Source: Actinomadura roseirufa
GTDB taxonomy: Bacteria; Actinomycetota; Actinomycetes; Streptosporangiales; Streptosporangiaceae
Length of the DNA stretch: 60,625 nt
NCBI RefSeq assembly: GCF_900659635.1
Contig: NZ_CAACVB010000020.1
Span: 1 to 60,625 of the forward strand
Reading direction: 5' to 3'
Shown: one piece after another, positions 16,505 through 25,824 of the stretch
How positions within the stretch are numbered: the stretch's first letter is position 1
Layout: the number at the start of each line of letters is the position of its first letter
Notes under the pieces: generated by a model
The model's database searches: none
Told to the model about the DNA's origin: nothing
Seen by the model: the letters and a program-made list of their open reading frames with translations, nothing else
Position numbers and translations under genes: made by a program

Positions 16505-17962
16505 ATGTCCGAGACCAGGACGATTCCCCTGGAAACCACCCACACCACCGATGAGCCACCGCCCCGCGGCGGAGCGCGGTGGATCTGGCCGGCCGCCTGG
16601 CCCGTCACGGCAGTGTTCGTCCTGTCGAACGCGGCGACGCCGCTGTACGTGCTCTGGCAGCGCGACCTCGGTTTCTCCCGCGGCACGCTGACCGTGATCT
16701 TCGCCTTCTACATCGTCGGGCTGCTGGGATCGCTGCTGGTGTCCGGAGTGCTGTCCGACCGGGTGGGCCGCAAGCCCGTACTGCTGCCCGCGATCGCCCT
16801 CGCGATCGTGGCCTGCGTGGTCTTCGCGACGGCCGCGAACGTGCTCGCGCTGATCGCGGCGCGGCTGCTGACGGGCATCGCGGTCGGCGCCGTCGTCTCC
16901 GCGGGCATGGCCGCCGTGACGGACGTGGCCGGTCCGGAGCGCCGGCGGCTCGCGGCCCTGGCGGCGTCGTCCGCGATGGTCTTCGGCGCCGGACTCGGCC
17001 CCTTCCTCGCCGGAATCCTGTCCGAGACGCTGCCCGCGCCCACGGTCACGGTCTTCGTCGTCGAGATCGTGCTGCTCGCCACCGCGTTTCTCGTCACGCT
17101 GCGGATGCCGGTGCCGCGCCCCGGACCCGCTCCCACGACCGGCCCTGGTTCCACGACCAGCCCTGTTTCCACGGACGGCCCTGCTTCCACGAACGGGTCC
17201 GCTCCCAAGGCCGGCTCTGCTCCCACGAACAGTTCTGCTTCCACGAACGTTTCCGCTCCCACAAACGGCTCTACTCCCGTGAACAGCCCTGCCTCCTCAC
17301 GCAACGCCGACCCCGAGGACGGGGATCGGGACGGCGCGCCGGGCTCCGGCGGCTGGATCCGGGTGCCGCGCGTGCCCAAGGGCGGCGTTCTGCGGCTCGT
17401 GCTCGGGATCGCCGTGTTCGCCCCCGGGATCACCGCGACGTCCTTCGTCCTGTCGCTGGGCCCGTCGCTGCTGTCCGGCCTGCTCGACACCCGCAACCGC
17501 GCGGTCGCGGGGAGCATGGCCTTCGTGATGTTCGCCGCCGCCACCGGCGTGCAGTTCGCCGTCCAGCGGCTGCGCAGGCCCACGATCCTGCTGGCCGGGG
17601 CGGTGAGCACCACCGCCGCCATGGGCTCGCTCGTCCTGGCGGTGCACACCTCGTCCGTCCCGGCGCTCGTCACGGCGGCCGTCCTCGCGGGCGCGGGGCA
17701 GGGCATGGGCCAGCTCGGCGGACTGTCGCTGCTGAACTCCGGCGTCCCGGCACGGCGCCTGGCGGAGGCGAACGCCGCGCTCAACATCGGCGGGTACGTG
17801 CCCGCGGGGGCACTGCCGGTGGCCGCCGGCTATCTCAGCGACGCCACCGGGCTGACGACCGGCGCGACGGTCTTCGGCGCGGTCCTCGCCGGGCTCGCCT
17901 TCACCGGCGGCACCGTCGTCCTCGCCACCCGGCGGAGGATCACCGAGGGGCGGCCGGCATGA
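16505..17962 (+). CDS. MFS transporter, probable efflux pump
   Basis: A 485-residue major facilitator protein with 12 predicted helices in two halves. The first loop has the MFS motif A, GVLSDRVGRKPVLLPAI. The second half starts at LRLVLGIAVFAPGI. Between helices 6 and 7 the loop is expanded to about 80 residues by in-frame repeats of a 6-residue unit (SAPTNS, SASTNV, SAPTNG, GPASTN), encoded by an 18-bp DNA repeat at about 17120-17300. ATG 16505 follows GAAGGGAG. Its place opposite an ArsR-type repressor with strong operators suggests substrate-induced export of a toxic compound; the substrate is unknown. Confidence 0.9.
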   Translation: MSETRTIPLETTHTTDEPPPRGGARWIWPAAWPVTAVFVLSNAATPLYVLWQRDLGFSRGTLTVIFAFYIVGLLGSLLVSGVLSDRVGRKPVLLPAIALAIVACVVFATAANVLALIAARLLTGIAVGAVVSAGMAAVTDVAGPERRRLAALAASSAMVFGAGLGPFLAGILSETLPAPTVTVFVVEIVLLATAFLVTLRMPVPRPGPAPTTGPGSTTSPVSTDGPASTNGSAPKAGSAPTNSSASTNVSAPTNGSTPVNSPASSRNADPEDGDRDGAPGSGGWIRVPRVPKGGVLRLVLGIAVFAPGITATSFVLSLGPSLLSGLLDTRNRAVAGSMAFVMFAAATGVQFAVQRLRRPTILLAGAVSTTAAMGSLVLAVHTSSVPALVTAAVLAGAGQGMGQLGGLSLLNSGVPARRLAEANAALNIGGYVPAGALPVAAGYLSDATGLTTGATVFGAVLAGLAFTGGTVVLATRRRITEGRPA

Positions 17963-18021
17963 TCCCGCCCTTTAATAGGGGCCGCCGGTGGGCGGACGGG
18001 CCTGGGCCCGGCGGCGGGGAG

Positions 18022-18870
18022 TCAGCCGAAGAAGCCGTCGAAGCCCTTCGCCAGCGACTCGGCGATGCGCTGCCGGAAGTCGCCGCTGGACAGCTTGGCC
18101 GCGTCACCGGGGTTGCGCATGTTCCCGCACTCGATGAAGACCTTCGGGATCGTCGACAGGTTCAGCCCGCCGAGGTCGCTGCGCCGATCCAGCGCCTTCT
18201 CACCGATGTAGTTCGAGTAGTCGATGCCCGTCCCGGAGTGGTAGGCGTCGCGGAGGGCGAGACCCAGCTTCAGCGACGCGGGCACCGCCTTGGCGTTGTG
18301 CCCCTTCACCGCGATCGGCTCGATGATGTGGAAGCCGTGCCCGGACGCGGACGCGCCGTCGGCGTGAACGGACAGCGCCGCGTCCGCGTTCAGCCGGTTG
18401 CCGATCGCGGCCCGCTCGGTGATGCACGGCCCGACGCTCCTGTCGTCCTTGCGCGTCAGCGTCACCTTCGCGCCCCGGTCGCGCAGCAGTCGCGCGAGGC
18501 GGTTCGAGACGTCCCAGGTGAAGGCGTGCTCGTCGTACCCGGCGTTCGTGCTCGTGCCGGTCGTGTCGCACTCCTTGCTGCCGTTGCCGATCTGCACCTG
18601 CCTGCCGATCTCGGACGGATGCGAGGCGTTGCCGCCGTTGTGCCCGGGATCGAGGACGATCACCTTGCCGCGCAGCCCGCCCCCGTCCTCGGTCTTCGGC
18701 TCGGCGGGCTCCTCCGGCGCCCCGGTGGTCCCGGTCGGCGCGCCCCCGGCCTTCGGCGGCGGCGCGAGCTCGCCCTGCCCCGCGTCCTTGGAGGACCCTC
18801 CGCATGCGGCGAGGGCGCCGACGCACAGCGCGAGACCGGCGACCGCGGGGCCGCCCCTTGGGATGCGCAC
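18022..18870 (-). CDS. N-acetylmuramoyl-L-alanine amidase lipoprotein (Amidase_3)
   Basis: Zinc amidase that cuts the lactyl-amide bond between MurNAc and the stem peptide. The 282-residue protein has a signal peptide with lipobox LAAC (Cys about residue 23) and a Pro/Gly linker, then an Amidase_3 domain. VIVLDPGHNGG carries the first zinc His, LSVHADGA the second, and FIECGNMRN the catalytic Glu. The order is right for the family, and two extra Cys (ECDTTG and GPCITERAA) resemble the disulfide of mycobacterial Rv3717-type amidases. GTG 18870 follows GGAGG. Confidence 0.9.
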   Translation of the reverse strand: MRIPRGGPAVAGLALCVGALAACGGSSKDAGQGELAPPPKAGGAPTGTTGAPEEPAEPKTEDGGGLRGKVIVLDPGHNGGNASHPSEIGRQVQIGNGSKECDTTGTSTNAGYDEHAFTWDVSNRLARLLRDRGAKVTLTRKDDRSVGPCITERAAIGNRLNADAALSVHADGASASGHGFHIIEPIAVKGHNAKAVPASLKLGLALRDAYHSGTGIDYSNYIGEKALDRRSDLGGLNLSTIPKVFIECGNMRNPGDAAKLSSGDFRQRIAESLAKGFDGFFG

Positions 18871-19084
18871 AGGCCGTCCTCCGTGATGACTTCGTTACCG
18901 ACCCTGACAGTCTGCACGCCGACAGGGCTTCGTCAAACGAAGTCGGAGAAATGGGGCCGGCCCCTGCGCGTCCGAACCGGTCATCACGGGCGCCCTGGCC
19001 GTCGTCCACCCGGCGGGCCGGCCGGGAGCCAAAGGGAGACGGAGCCAGAGGGGACGGAGCCAGAGAGGAGCGGGAGCCGGCGGC

Positions 19085-19321
19085 TCAGCGGAGGGGGTCC
19101 TCCTTGCCGAGCAGCGCGGCGAGGGCGCGTGCCTCGTCCGCGTCCAGGCCCAGCACCACGCGGGGCCGTCCCCACGGGTGGTCGATCGAATGGGCGACGT
19201 AGCTGGCGACGGACTCCGACACCTGCTCGGCCAGCCCGCGCGCGTGCCGCCACTCCGACCAGGCACGTTCCAATTCGTTCGCCGCGCGCTGCGCGCACGA
19301 CACCAGTTCCGGATCACGCAC
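19085..19321 (-). CDS. Small conserved hypothetical protein
   Basis: A 78-residue acidic, helical, cytoplasmic protein (RAANELERAWSEWRHARGL, then VASYVAHSIDHPWGRPRV and LGLDADEARALAALL). Codon use is that of a real gene and ATG 19321 is preceded by AGGGGGG. I recognise the type as a small actinobacterial hypothetical, but no function. It may form an operon with the amidase gene, which lies 214 bp further along the same strand. Confidence 0.65.
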   Translation of the reverse strand: MRDPELVSCAQRAANELERAWSEWRHARGLAEQVSESVASYVAHSIDHPWGRPRVVLGLDADEARALAALLGKEDPLR

Positions 19322-19329
19322 GACCTGAA

Positions 19330-19572
19330 CCCCCCTGAGTGAACCTCGCTGTGGACATCACTGTGAACCTCGTCGTGAAGCAACGCTGTGAACACCGCCG
19401 TGAGCAGCACGGTGAACACCGTCGCCAGCAGCGCTGTGGACACCGCGGCGGACACTGCGGCGGACCCGCGGCGGACATCGCGGCGACATCACGATGAAGC
19501 AGCACGGCGACCATGACACAGCGACCACGACACAGTGACCACGACACGGTGACCGACACGCCGGACCTGTCA
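19330..19572. repeat. Degenerate 12-bp tandem repeat array D
   Basis: About 20 copies of a 12-bp unit, consensus near GTGGACACCGCG, begin next to the start of the 78-residue gene. Clear runs are GTGAACCTCGCT, GTGGACATCACT, GTGAACACCGCC and GCGGACACTGCG. The first copies overlap the likely promoter region of the small gene. Confidence 0.7.
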
Positions 19573-19875
19573 CCGACCGTGTCCGCCCGGCGTCGCCGGG
19601 CCCGGGCGGCCTCCCCCGAGACCACCCGGGCCGGGTGCCATCGGCACGCCGGACGATCGAGTGTCCATTAACCCCCCGGCGACGTCCGGGAGTCCGGCGA
19701 ATGCGCGAGGCTTGGCCAGCCCCTTACTCGGCGCGCACCAGTTCGAGGAACGATCGACCCTGCCCGTACCGCGTGCGGAAGCGCGAGGCTTCGGGGACGC
19801 GGGCACGGGCCACGATTGCGGTTGGCGGGATCGGGAGCCGTGCGGGCGATCGTCCGTCTGGGAGCGGGGTGCGCG
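19573..19875. other. Intergenic region downstream of the LacI gene
   Basis: No gene is supported. GCCCGGC (19585-19591) and GCCGGGC (19595-19601) form a 7-bp hairpin that could end transcription from either side. The rest is GC-rich and featureless. Confidence 0.4.
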
Positions 19876-20988
19876 CTACAGGCTGGGGGCCGGGCCCGTC
19901 GTCGACCGCACGACCAGGTGCGGGACGACCAGGTTCTGCCGCGCGTTCCGGGCCGGATCGCCGATGCGCGCCGTCAGCAGTTCCGCCGCGACGCGTCCCA
20001 TGTCCCGGCGCGGCTGGTCCACACTCGTCAGCGAGATGTGCCGGATCGCGGCGAGATGCGTGTTGTCGTACCCGACGATCGACAGCTGCGTCGGCACCCG
20101 CATCTCCAGCTCGTCCGCCGCCGACAGCGCCCCGGTCGCCACCAGGTCGTTCGGCGCGAAGATCGCGGTGGGACGGCGGTCGCGGCGCAGCAGCGCCCGG
20201 GTCGCCCGGTAGCCGCCCTCCTCGGTGAAGTCGCCCGGCTCGACGACGATCTCGTCGGTCAGGCCGTGCCGCCGCATCGCCTTCTCGTACCCCGCGCGCC
20301 GGTACCGCGCCGTGGTCGACCGCGCCCCCTCGATGTGCGCGATCCGCCGGTGCCCCAGCTCGACCAGATGGTCGACGGCGAGGCTCGCGCCGAGCTCGTC
20401 GTCGTCCACCACGATGTCCACCCCGACGACATCGCGTTCCCCGACGACCACCACCGGCACGCTCGCCGCGGCCTCCTTCAGCGACTCGGGGACGACGCTG
20501 AGCAGCACCAGCCCGTCCACCCGCATCTCCAGGAACGCCTCGACCGCCTCGGCCTCGAACAGCGGATCCCAGCGGCCGCTGCCTACCAGCATCCGCAGCC
20601 CGGCACCGTGCAGGCTCTCCTGCAACCCGTCCAGGAACTCGGCGAAGAACGGGTTGTGGAGGTCGGCCACGATCGCGCCGATCAACCGCGTCCGCCCTTC
20701 CACCAAACTCCGCGCCACCGCGTTCGGCCGGTAGCCGAGCTCACGCGCGGCCTGCAGGACGGCCTGCCTCCGGCGTTCGCTCACGTGCGGTGACCCCCGC
20801 ATCACCAGTGAGACCAGGGACTTGGAGACGCCGGCCCGCTCCGCGACGTTGCGGATGGTCGGTTTCGGTGCGGGCAGGCTTCTCCCCTCCTCTCCTCGCG
20901 CTGGAGGAGAGGGACTACGCGGCGGGGGAACCGCGCCCTCTCCCAGCACCGTACTGTCGTGCGGGGGGTTTCCTTCACCAGCTGACAT
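19876..20988 (-). CDS. LacI-family transcriptional regulator
   Basis: A 370-residue sugar-type repressor. After an unusual N-terminal extension of about 42 Pro-rich residues comes the LacI HTH (TIRNVAERAGVSKSLVSLVM, then RELGYRPNAVARSL as the hinge helix). The periplasmic-binding-protein-like ligand domain follows (LIGAIVADLHNPFFAEFLDG, VDGLVLLS, LGHRRIAHIEG, IFAPNDLVATG, SIVGYDNTHLA, TSVDQP). ATG 20988 with GGAG seven bases upstream supports the extended N-terminus. No sugar gene is adjacent, so its target is unclear. Confidence 0.92.
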   Translation of the reverse strand: MSAGEGNPPHDSTVLGEGAVPPPRSPSPPARGEEGRSLPAPKPTIRNVAERAGVSKSLVSLVMRGSPHVSERRRQAVLQAARELGYRPNAVARSLVEGRTRLIGAIVADLHNPFFAEFLDGLQESLHGAGLRMLVGSGRWDPLFEAEAVEAFLEMRVDGLVLLSVVPESLKEAAASVPVVVVGERDVVGVDIVVDDDELGASLAVDHLVELGHRRIAHIEGARSTTARYRRAGYEKAMRRHGLTDEIVVEPGDFTEEGGYRATRALLRRDRRPTAIFAPNDLVATGALSAADELEMRVPTQLSIVGYDNTHLAAIRHISLTSVDQPRRDMGRVAAELLTARIGDPARNARQNLVVPHLVVRSTTGPAPSL

Positions 20989-21284
20989 GGCACTCCGTCC
21001 AGGGGGCCTGCAGGACCTGCTGCCACGGCGCTCCGGGGTGGGTCATAGGGAGTCGTCGCGCCTCCTCCGCTCGGGAGGAGATGCCATGATGCCTCGCCTT
21101 CACCCCATATCGTCGCAACAGTGAGTAACGGGCATCCGCCAATGGCAGTTCGGGGCAGTGGTGTTCCGGATCACAGGGTCGCGGGGAGCCGATCACGGCC
21201 CCGGGAAAAGGCCGCTGCGACGCCTGTGGACACGGCCTGCGCCCGTCCGCGCTCGGATACGCTGCCCAGGTGGGAGATCGCGCG

Positions 21285-21965
21285 GTGGCCGGTGGAAAGG
21301 CGCGGAGCCGGCAGAGCGGCGGGCGAGGGCGTCGCAGGCTCAGCGTCGACGAACGCCGGGAGGAACTGATCGAGGCGGCGCTGCAGCTGTTCAGCACCCG
21401 TCCCCCCGAAGACATCTCGATCGACGACGTCGCCGCCGCCGCGGGCGCCTCCCGCGCATTGGTCTACCACTACTTCGGCGGAAAGTACGAGCTGTACCTT
21501 GCGGCCCTCGGGAGCGCCGCGAAGCAATTGTCGGTCCTGCTCGAACCGCCCGCGGAGGGCCGGCCGCTCGAACGCCTCCGGATCTCCTTGGAACGCTACT
21601 TCGACTTCGTCGAGAGCCATGCCGCCGGCTACACCGCTCTGTTGCGCGGCGGGCCCGCCGACCGCTCCGGCGAGGTCGGCGAGATCGTGGACGGCATACG
21701 CCAGCTCCTGCTCGACCGCATCCTCCACGCACTCGGCGTGGAGTCGCCCCAGCCCATCCTGCGGATCACCCTGCGCTCCTGGATGGCCGTGGTGGAGACC
21801 GCCGGGCTCGACTGGCTGGAGAGACGCGACCTCACCCGTCCCGATCTGGAACGTCTCCTGGTCGACCACCTGGTGGTCATGCTCCACGTTGCGGGCCGCC
21901 ACGACCCCACGACCGGGGCCCTCTTCGACCGGCTGGCCCAAGAGGAACTCCACCCCAACCCCTGA
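21285..21965 (+). CDS. TetR-family transcriptional regulator
   Basis: A 226-residue regulator. The HTH is RREELIEAALQLFSTRPPED followed by ISIDDVAAAAGASRALVYHY and FGGKYELYLAAL. The ligand-binding C-terminal domain begins near residue 80 (LLEPPAEGRPLERLRISL) and is helical throughout. GTG at 21285 is chosen because GGGAG lies eight bases upstream; GTG 21270 would add five residues. Divergent from the LacI gene. The ligand and targets are not visible. Confidence 0.88.
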   Translation: MAGGKARSRQSGGRGRRRLSVDERREELIEAALQLFSTRPPEDISIDDVAAAAGASRALVYHYFGGKYELYLAALGSAAKQLSVLLEPPAEGRPLERLRISLERYFDFVESHAAGYTALLRGGPADRSGEVGEIVDGIRQLLLDRILHALGVESPQPILRITLRSWMAVVETAGLDWLERRDLTRPDLERLLVDHLVVMLHVAGRHDPTTGALFDRLAQEELHPNP

Positions 21966-22289
21966 TCGTCCGTCCGGGGTTCGTCGGCTTCACAGAAGCG
22001 ACATTTTGTCCTCTTGTGGACTTCTAACTCTCACCTGTCCCAAAAGCCCTACCAGCCCGCCACACCTAAACCCCCGCCTCACCAGGCCATAACCGGGCCC
22101 CCACCACGCCGTGCCGTCCCTCACACCCAGCGACCTGGCTCCGTGAGACCCGCCGCAGAGGCACCGCCCCCATTCCAGGGCACGTCCCCAAGCAACCGGC
22201 CCAACCGCCCGACGCGCCCGCCGACAGCGGCGAGCTTCACAGTGCTCCCGGCAGGGCGCCGTTGGTTCGTATGGCAGGGGCCGGTCCGG
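21966..22289. other. Intergenic region after the TetR gene
   Basis: C-rich sequence without a supported gene; frames on both strands have biased but not coding-like composition. No clear terminator follows the TetR stop. Confidence 0.35.
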
Positions 22290-22640
22290 CGATCGGGGGA
22301 TGGATCGGTGGGATCGGTGGGATCGGTGGGCGCGTGGGAGGGGGCCGGGCCGTCGGTTCGGAGGGGAGGTGGTCCAGAGCGGATGGCGGGGGGCGCCAGG
22401 GGGCGGTCAGTACTTGGGGGGCAGGGAGTGAGGAAGCAGGTACGGGGTGGGGGGTGGTGTCGTTCTTCGTGGGTGGGAGGCAGAAGCGGGGTGGAGGCGA
22501 GCGTGGGATGAACGGGGAGATGAGGCACGGAGATGAGCAGTGGCGAGTGGGGAGGTGAGCGTGGAGGCGAGCAGAGAGGCAGGCAGGGCGGTGAGCAGAG
22601 AAATGAGCAGGGCGGTGAGCAGAGAGGTGGGCGCTTGGAC
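22290..22640. repeat. G-rich short tandem repeats, array E
   Basis: Three exact copies of the 9-bp unit GGATCGGTG lie at 22302-22328. A second set of 12-bp units alternating GCAGGGCGGTGA and GCAGAGAAATGA/GCAGAGAGGTGG lies at about 22560-22633. The sequence between is a looser G-rich mixture. Open frames across it are compositional. Confidence 0.65.
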
Positions 22641-22644
22641 GCGC

Positions 22645-22678
22645 GGATGTCCCGCCCGCGGTTGCGGGCGGGACGTCC
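22645..22678. terminator. Strong GC hairpin
   Basis: GTCCCGCCCGC (22649-22659) and GCGGGCGGGAC (22664-22674) form a perfect 11-bp stem with a GGTT loop, extended by GGAT/GTCC to about 15 bp. It stands at the end of repeat array E, about 200 bp past the bldC stop on the minus strand. No T-run follows on either strand. Confidence 0.45.
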
Positions 22679-22830
22679 GATCGAACGGTGCGCGTCGTAC
22701 GGTGCGCGGTCCGGGACCGCGATTCTCGGATGACCGTGGTCCCGGGCCGTTCGTCCAGGAGGCCTCCGAAGCGTCCTCGCCCGAAGTCGGCGTGCGAGGT
22801 CGCTCAGCGGCCCCCTGACCCCCAAACATC

Positions 22831-22849
22831 CCGCCGGTCCGTCCGGCGG
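22831..22849 (-). terminator. Probable bldC terminator
   Basis: CCGCCGG and CCGGCGG with a 5-nt loop form a 7-bp stem 32 bp past the bldC stop; on the minus strand it is followed by GATGTTTGGG. Confidence 0.5.
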
Positions 22850-22880
22850 TTCCGGCGAACCCCCCGCCGGGCCGGACTCG

Positions 22881-23084
22881 TTACTCCGAGCGCTGTTGCG
22901 GGATTCCCGCCAGCAGCGCCCGCACCTCCGCCTCGCGGTAGCGCCGGTGCCCCCCGAGCGTGCGGATGGACGTGAGCTTCCCGGCCTTAGCCCAGCGCGT
23001 GACGGTCTTGGGGTCGACGCGGAACATCGTCGCCACCTCCGCCGGCGTCAGCAGGGGCTCGGCCTCTGGCGTACGTGCTGACAT
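22881..23084 (-). CDS. bldC: BldC, MerR-like developmental regulator
   Basis: A 67-residue DNA-binding protein essentially identical, as I recall it, to Streptomyces BldC. It starts MSARTPEAEPLLTPAEVATM and has the winged-HTH core VDPKTVTRWAKAGKLTSIRT and LGGHRRYREAEVRALL, ending GIPQQRSE. BldC binds direct repeats cooperatively and delays entry into sporulation in Streptomyces. ATG 23084 is preceded by GGAGAGG; the frame upstream to 23147 is not needed. It lies in the conserved block next to the valine dehydrogenase gene. Confidence 0.96.
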   Translation of the reverse strand: MSARTPEAEPLLTPAEVATMFRVDPKTVTRWAKAGKLTSIRTLGGHRRYREAEVRALLAGIPQQRSE

Positions 23085-23357
23085 GTTTGCGGCCTCTCCT
23101 CCGTGGACCGATGACAGCGATCCTGCGATTGATCCTCGCGCGGTCACTGATGTCCCCTATGGCCCGAAAGAGCCACTATGACATCACAACGTGTAACCTT
23201 GCCACCACTCAGCGCAACAAGCAAGTTCCTGGCGGTAGTTGCGTGCAAACATCCCCGCGAGCGCGGGGAGCTGCGCGTGTTCGGTGTGCACTGGGTCACG
23301 CTGCGTGATTCTAGCGACACGTATAGTCGTATCGCGCGCGGATTCGGGAAATTTGTT

Positions 23358-24266
23358 TTAGTTCGCCGCTTCGAGGGCCCTCACGGGGCGCCACCGGGCC
23401 CGGAGCCGCTTGTACATCGCGACCGCCAGCTCGGCCTCGCCCCGCGCGCCCGCGGCGAGCGCCACGGCCATCTCCGCGACCGACTCGTCGGCGCTCAGGG
23501 TCTGGTCGTCCAGGAGGTGGACGAGCCCGCCGTAGTCCAGCTCCACGAGTGCGCGCGGGTGGAAGTCCCCCAGCCACCGGCCGAGCGTCTCCAGTCGTCC
23601 GGTGGACGGGGAGACGGCGCCGTCCCCCAGGTCGTCACGCACCGCCACCAGGGCGGCCGACACCCTGCGTCGCGCCTCCCCCATCGGGGTGACGTAGATG
23701 AGGGTACGCGTCGGAGCGGCCGTCGCAGGGCCATGACCTGCATGTTCTTGGAGAGCGTCGTCCGTTTTGCGGTAGCCGGTGCCCGGTGCGCCGAGCATCA
23801 GGCAGCGCTCGGCGCCCGCGAACGGCACGAACCACTCCAGCGGAACATGCCAGGTGCTCGTCTGGATGTGGGGGCGCAGCGGCCGGCCCGACCGCTTCCA
23901 GTGCTCGAAGTCCCGGGCGACCCTCTCGCCCACGGGAGGCGGGACGAACGCCGCGGCGACGCTCGCGGACCGCTCGTCCCGGAAGCGCTCGAAGGCGAGC
24001 CAGGAGCGCAGCCGCGTCTCCCAGGGGCATACGTAGATCATGTCGCCGGAACGCCGGACGTAGGCGTCCCTGCTCTCGCGGTCCGGCGCCACCTCGGGCG
24101 GGGACGCGGTGAGCCGCCGGGCCGCCTCACCGTGCTCGGCCATGAGCGCGTGGATCCGCCGTGGGCGTCGCTTGGAGTCGGCATAGACGGTCCACAGGGT
24201 CCGCGCGGGCTCCGGGAAGGCGGTCACCGGTTCATATACCCGTAGGTACGCGGCGTACGGAAACAC
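23358..24266 (-). CDS. Conserved actinobacterial protein of unknown function
   Basis: A 302-residue cytoplasmic protein that in many actinomycetes lies between bldC and the valine dehydrogenase gene. Segments include MFPYAAYLRVYEPVTAFPEP, YVCPWETRLRSWLAFERFRD, TSTWHVPLEWFVPFAGAERC, LIYVTPMGEARRRVSAALVA and LVELDYGGLVHLLDD. There is no membrane segment and no catalytic motif I recognise; a DUF8083-like assignment is a guess. Start is GTG 24266, about 175 bp from the divergent dehydrogenase gene. Confidence 0.85.
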   Translation of the reverse strand: MFPYAAYLRVYEPVTAFPEPARTLWTVYADSKRRPRRIHALMAEHGEAARRLTASPPEVAPDRESRDAYVRRSGDMIYVCPWETRLRSWLAFERFRDERSASVAAAFVPPPVGERVARDFEHWKRSGRPLRPHIQTSTWHVPLEWFVPFAGAERCLMLGAPGTGYRKTDDALQEHAGHGPATAAPTRTLIYVTPMGEARRRVSAALVAVRDDLGDGAVSPSTGRLETLGRWLGDFHPRALVELDYGGLVHLLDDQTLSADESVAEMAVALAAGARGEAELAVAMYKRLRARWRPVRALEAAN

Positions 24267-24440
24267 ACCCGCATCGTGACATGAGACCAGCTCCCGCGAT
24301 GCCCTGTCATCGCCACCGAGACAGCCGCGTTACCTGCGGGACCATCGAGAGGCCGCGTCGCCACTGAAAGCACCCCAGGACGGTCATCTGAACATCGCGC
24401 CCCTCTAGGCTGATCCACAGACAGAGAGGAGGGCACTACC

Positions 24441-25523
24441 GTGCCTAATGTCTTCGGTTCGCCTCACAAGGGCTCAGAACCCCGACACGAGCAGGTCGTC
24501 TTCTGCCAGGACGAGGCCAGCGGCCTGCGCGCGATCATCGCGATCTACTCCACGGCGCTCGGCCCGTCCCTGGGCGGCACCCGCTTCTACCCGTACGGGT
24601 CGGAGGAGGAGGCGCTCACCGACGTGCTGAACCTTTCCAGGGGCATGGCTTACAAGAACGCCCTGGCCGGGCTGGACCTCGGCGGAGGCAAGGCCGTCAT
24701 CATCGGTGATCCCGCCATTGACAAGTCGGAGGCGCTGCTGAGGGCGTACGGGCGCTTCGTCCAGTCGCTGAACGGCCGCTACTACACCGCGTGCGACGTC
24801 GGTACCTACAGCGAGGACATGGACGTCATCGCGCGCGAGTCCCGTTACGTGACCGGCCGGACGGTCGAGCACGGCGGGGCGGGCGACTCGTCCATCCTCA
24901 CCGCGTTCGGTGTCTTCCAGGGCATGCGGGCCGCCGCGGAGACCGCGTGGGGCGTCCCAACCCTGCGGGGCAGGCGCGTCGGGGTCGAAGGCGTGGGCAA
25001 GGTCGGACACCGTCTGGTCGAGCATCTGCGCGAGGACGGCGCGGACGTCGTGATCTGCGACGTCAACACGGCGGCCGTCGAGCGGGTACGGTCCCTGCAC
25101 CCGGAGGTTGAGGTCGTCGCGGACAGGGACGCGATGGTCCGCACCGAACTCGACGTCTACGCCCCCTGCGCGCTCGGCGGGGCCCTGAACGACGAGACCG
25201 TTCCTGTACTCACTGCCCGTGTCGTGTGCGGCGCCGCCAACAACCAGCTCGCCCACACGGGCATCGAGAAGCGCCTCGCCGACCGTGACGTCCTGTACGC
25301 ACCCGACTACGTCGTCAACTCCGGGGGCGTCATCCAAGTGGCCGACGAGATCGATGGTTTCGATTTCGATCGTGCCAAAGCCCGTGCCACCGGGATCTTC
25401 GAGACCACTCGCAAGATCTTCGCGCTGGCCGCCGACGAGGGCGTCCCGCCGGCGGTCGCCGCCGACAGGCTCGCCGAGCGGCGCATGTCTGAGATCGGAC
25501 GTCTGCGCGGCATCCTGCTCTGA
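24441..25523 (+). CDS. vdh: Valine (branched-chain amino acid) dehydrogenase
   Basis: NAD-dependent oxidative deamination of valine, leucine and isoleucine to 2-oxoacids. The 360-residue protein matches the Glu/Leu/Phe/Val dehydrogenase family: [12 protein letters not shown], then [19 protein letters not shown] with the two active-site Lys at about 72 and 84, [33 protein letters not shown] as the NAD Rossmann motif, and [15 protein letters not shown] and NNQLAH. The start is GTG 24441 behind GAGAGGAGGG. The 2-oxoacid dehydrogenase operon at 49.5 kb could take the product further, giving acyl-CoA primers or energy. Confidence 0.93.
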   Translation: MPNVFGSPHKGSEPRHEQVVFCQDEASGLRAIIAIYSTALGPSLGGTRFYPYGSEEEALTDVLNLSRGMAYKNALAGLDLGGGKAVIIGDPAIDKSEALLRAYGRFVQSLNGRYYTACDVGTYSEDMDVIARESRYVTGRTVEHGGAGDSSILTAFGVFQGMRAAAETAWGVPTLRGRRVGVEGVGKVGHRLVEHLREDGADVVICDVNTAAVERVRSLHPEVEVVADRDAMVRTELDVYAPCALGGALNDETVPVLTARVVCGAANNQLAHTGIEKRLADRDVLYAPDYVVNSGGVIQVADEIDGFDFDRAKARATGIFETTRKIFALAADEGVPPAVAADRLAERRMSEIGRLRGILL

Positions 25524-25539
25524 CCAAGCGGTTTCCAAG

Positions 25540-25577
25540 GCCGCCGTGGGCTGCTGGCCCCTTGGTCCCACGGCGGC
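25540..25577 (+). terminator. Probable vdh terminator
   Basis: GCCGCCGTGGG (25540-25550) and CCCACGGCGGC (25567-25577) form a perfect 11-bp stem 17 bp past the stop of vdh, with a 16-nt loop. No T-run follows. Confidence 0.6.
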
Positions 25578-25824
25578 TATGGCGTTGCCGGCGGCTCGGC
25601 CCGCCGGAGGGTTCTGGAACCATGTCCTCCCCTGGCAGGGTCCAGATACACTGGTGTTCTCCGCAACAAGAGCGCCGCCACGTACCGTCGATGTACCGAG
25701 CCGGGCGCAAAACGGGTACGGTTGTATCCGTGACTGACGCATGGCTCATCAGGCACCGGTTCGTGTGGTACACGCGCGCGTTGATGGGCCCACGAAAGCC
25801 CTGACCATCGAGGGGGTCGAGCCA

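Noticed and set aside
16579..19338. A 919-residue plus-strand open frame across the MFS and amidase genes.
   Set aside because: It is an out-of-frame reading of the MFS gene and antisense to the amidase; composition is Arg/Gly/Ala as expected of a shadow in GC-rich DNA.
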